A stretch of DNA of 16,345 nt from Bacteroidales bacterium (GTDB lineage Bacteria; Bacteroidota; Bacteroidia; Bacteroidales; Muribaculaceae): positions 1 to 16,345 of the forward strand of contig CAAGGJ010000093.1 in NCBI GenBank assembly GCA_900769345.1, read 5' to 3'. The position numbers and the translations under genes were made by a program. Within the stretch, counting starts at the first letter, position 1. Each line of letters starts with the position of its first letter. The notes beneath the pieces were generated by a model. It did not search any database. It was not told the origin of the DNA and worked only from the letters and a program-made list of their open reading frames with translations. Shown piece by piece: positions 15,177-16,345 of the stretch.

Positions 15177-16205
15177 TTAAATTATTACAAATTCCTCTAT
15201 ATTCCCCCTATTGTCGAGAATAAACAATACTTTTAGTCGTCCCTTTAATTTCTGCGATTCCACCTCTGCATATATCATATTATCGACAAATTCCGAATAA
15301 TGTAATCTATAATATATCGTATCATAATTTTGCTTGATTTCATTTAACTCATTATGAAACCAATTATTATAGATAATACTCTTAATTCTTGTTTTGTATG
15401 ACAAGAGTAACTCTTTCTCAATACGTTTTGATGGTGGAAGTTTTTTGTCAAAATGCTCAGGTTTGAATTGAATAATAGTGTCACATAACGAAATATTCTC
15501 GGCATTTAAACCAAGTCGCTTTGCTAATAACATCCTCATATCGGCAACAACATCCGCCTTTCCGCGATCCGTAATCGCCACACTATCTAAATCCGCATAG
15601 CTAATTCGTGAAAGACTGTCGTAATATAGTATGCCATTGCGGTAGGATAATATAGTATCACCTACACGAAAACTACAATAATCGGCTTTATAACGCCATT
15701 TTGTTTTGACTTTTTGTTTTTGTATATTATCCAGTCGAAACAATACATCTCCATGTTTATCATATACACAATATCCTATCTTATCATCACCTATAATGTG
15801 GTTGCTAAGGTCTTGCCTACTGTGGCTTGCTTTGAATTGATATCCATTATTGTCGTGTTTTGCGACTATATTCCCATATTCAGTTGTTATTTTCTTTATA
15901 GATCCGTTTGTATCAAGTAAAACAAGGTAGTTCAAACAATTATTGTTGCTGAGTTCTCGCAATCTTACATACATCATATTGCTTATAACATCTGAAAACT
16001 CAAGCATATATTTTGGTGCTGCACAACTACTAACTTCTAATTTGTACGGAATCTTTACATTGCCACTTTTTACAAGTTTCGATTGTCTATACTCTGTTCG
16101 ATTACGGTATGCATGCAGCAATTCATTTTCCAATTCATTTTTTTCTGTTAATTGTTTACTGAATATTTCCAAATATGGCTGAAAATCAATAAAGGTTTCA
16201 CCCAT
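15177..16205 (-). CDS. Protein of unknown function with internal duplication (342 aa)
   Basis: I do not recognise this family. The C-terminal part (about 256-340) repeats the N-terminal part (about 18-106). The clearest pair is residues 70-106 (FSDVISNMMYVRL, then LNYLVLLDTNGSIKKI) against 303-339 (YSEFVDNMIYAEV, then LKVLFILDNRGNIEEF). Both copies start with a charged helix (ENELLHAYRNR / EKELLLSYKTR). The middle (110-245) has beta-type segments such as YCVYDKHGDVLFRLDN. No signal peptide or catalytic motif is visible, and repeat 1 begins almost at the N terminus, so the 5' end may have been lost by recombination. The ATG at 16205 has no good ribosome binding site, and an in-frame TGA lies 8 codons upstream. 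Its place in the toxin array suggests a leftover immunity protein from an earlier module, which is an inference. Confidence 0.65.
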   Translation of the reverse strand: MGETFIDFQPYLEIFSKQLTEKNELENELLHAYRNRTEYRQSKLVKSGNVKIPYKLEVSSCAAPKYMLEFSDVISNMMYVRLRELSNNNCLNYLVLLDTNGSIKKITTEYGNIVAKHDNNGYQFKASHSRQDLSNHIIGDDKIGYCVYDKHGDVLFRLDNIQKQKVKTKWRYKADYCSFRVGDTILSYRNGILYYDSLSRISYADLDSVAITDRGKADVVADMRMLLAKRLGLNAENISLCDTIIQFKPEHFDKKLPPSKRIEKELLLSYKTRIKSIIYNNWFHNELNEIKQNYDTIYYRLHYSEFVDNMIYAEVESQKLKGRLKVLFILDNRGNIEEFVII

Positions 16206-16241
16206 AGTAATATCAGCGAGATGAATACCTCAAATCCGCAA

Positions 16242-16345
16242 CTACTCGCCTAATATGATACAGGAGCGAAAATAATCTGCATCGTTAGTAAAAAGGGGGC
16301 ACAGTGCATCGAATGTCACCATAAAGACATATAAATACCCCTTAC
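16242..16345 (-). CDS. Partial ORF open to the window edge (3' end)
   Basis: On the minus strand a frame enters from the right edge and runs 33 codons to a TAG at 16242-16244, ending FRSCIILGE. If it starts inside the window, ATG 16322 would give 26 residues. It may be the end of a gene lying beyond the window, or chance. The 36 bases between it and the 342-residue gene show no promoter or hairpin I could support. Confidence 0.25.
   Translation of the reverse strand, partial: KGYLYVFMVTFDALCPLFTNDADYFRSCIILGE

Overview
The window looks like a chromosomal segment from a Bacteroidota (Bacteroidales) gut-type bacterium. The basis is the gene content (DUF4369/TlpA-type thioredoxin lipoprotein, DUF4249 lipoprotein, a NagZ-beta-lactamase fusion, Rhs tip fragments), signal peptides that often place Gln at the cleavage site, the lack of strong Shine-Dalgarno sequences, and TAnnTTTG-type -7 promoter boxes before several genes. 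A Muribaculaceae- or Prevotellaceae-like host is a guess from style only.

Left part (1-11487), housekeeping-like. It opens with a perfect 99-bp direct repeat (1-99, 155-253) around a palindromic spacer. Next come a secreted protein of unknown function (minus), purT for folate-independent purine synthesis (plus), and a TlpA-like thiol-disulfide lipoprotein (minus). A tight minus-strand operon of three exported hydrolases follows: two tandem full-length 5'-nucleotidases (UshA-like) and a GH3 N-acetylglucosaminidase fused to a class C beta-lactamase-like serine hydrolase. Divergent from it is a DUF4249 lipoprotein. The operon suggests salvage of nucleosides, phosphate and cell-wall sugars in the periplasm.

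Right part (11488-16345), accessory. The DNA becomes visibly AT-rich and all genes run on the minus strand. In transcription order: the 3' end of an ORF cut by the window edge; a 342-residue protein of unknown function with an internal duplication; an Rhs-core fragment fused to a lipase domain; an ankyrin-repeat lipoprotein (likely immunity); a second Rhs-core fragment fused to a zincin-like domain with an HExxHxxGxxD motif; and a small exported protein (likely its immunity). The last four are joined by very short spacings or stop/start overlaps. The two Rhs fragments share a 285-bp direct repeat (86 of 95 residues identical) and lack the large N-terminal YD-repeat shell. They therefore look like two stacked orphan polymorphic-toxin tip modules, usable as recombination cassettes for a full Rhs gene elsewhere. 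Both presumed immunity proteins carry export signals, which fits toxins that act in the cell envelope. This toxin array is the most interesting part of the window.

No rRNA, tRNA, CRISPR array or transposase was recognised.
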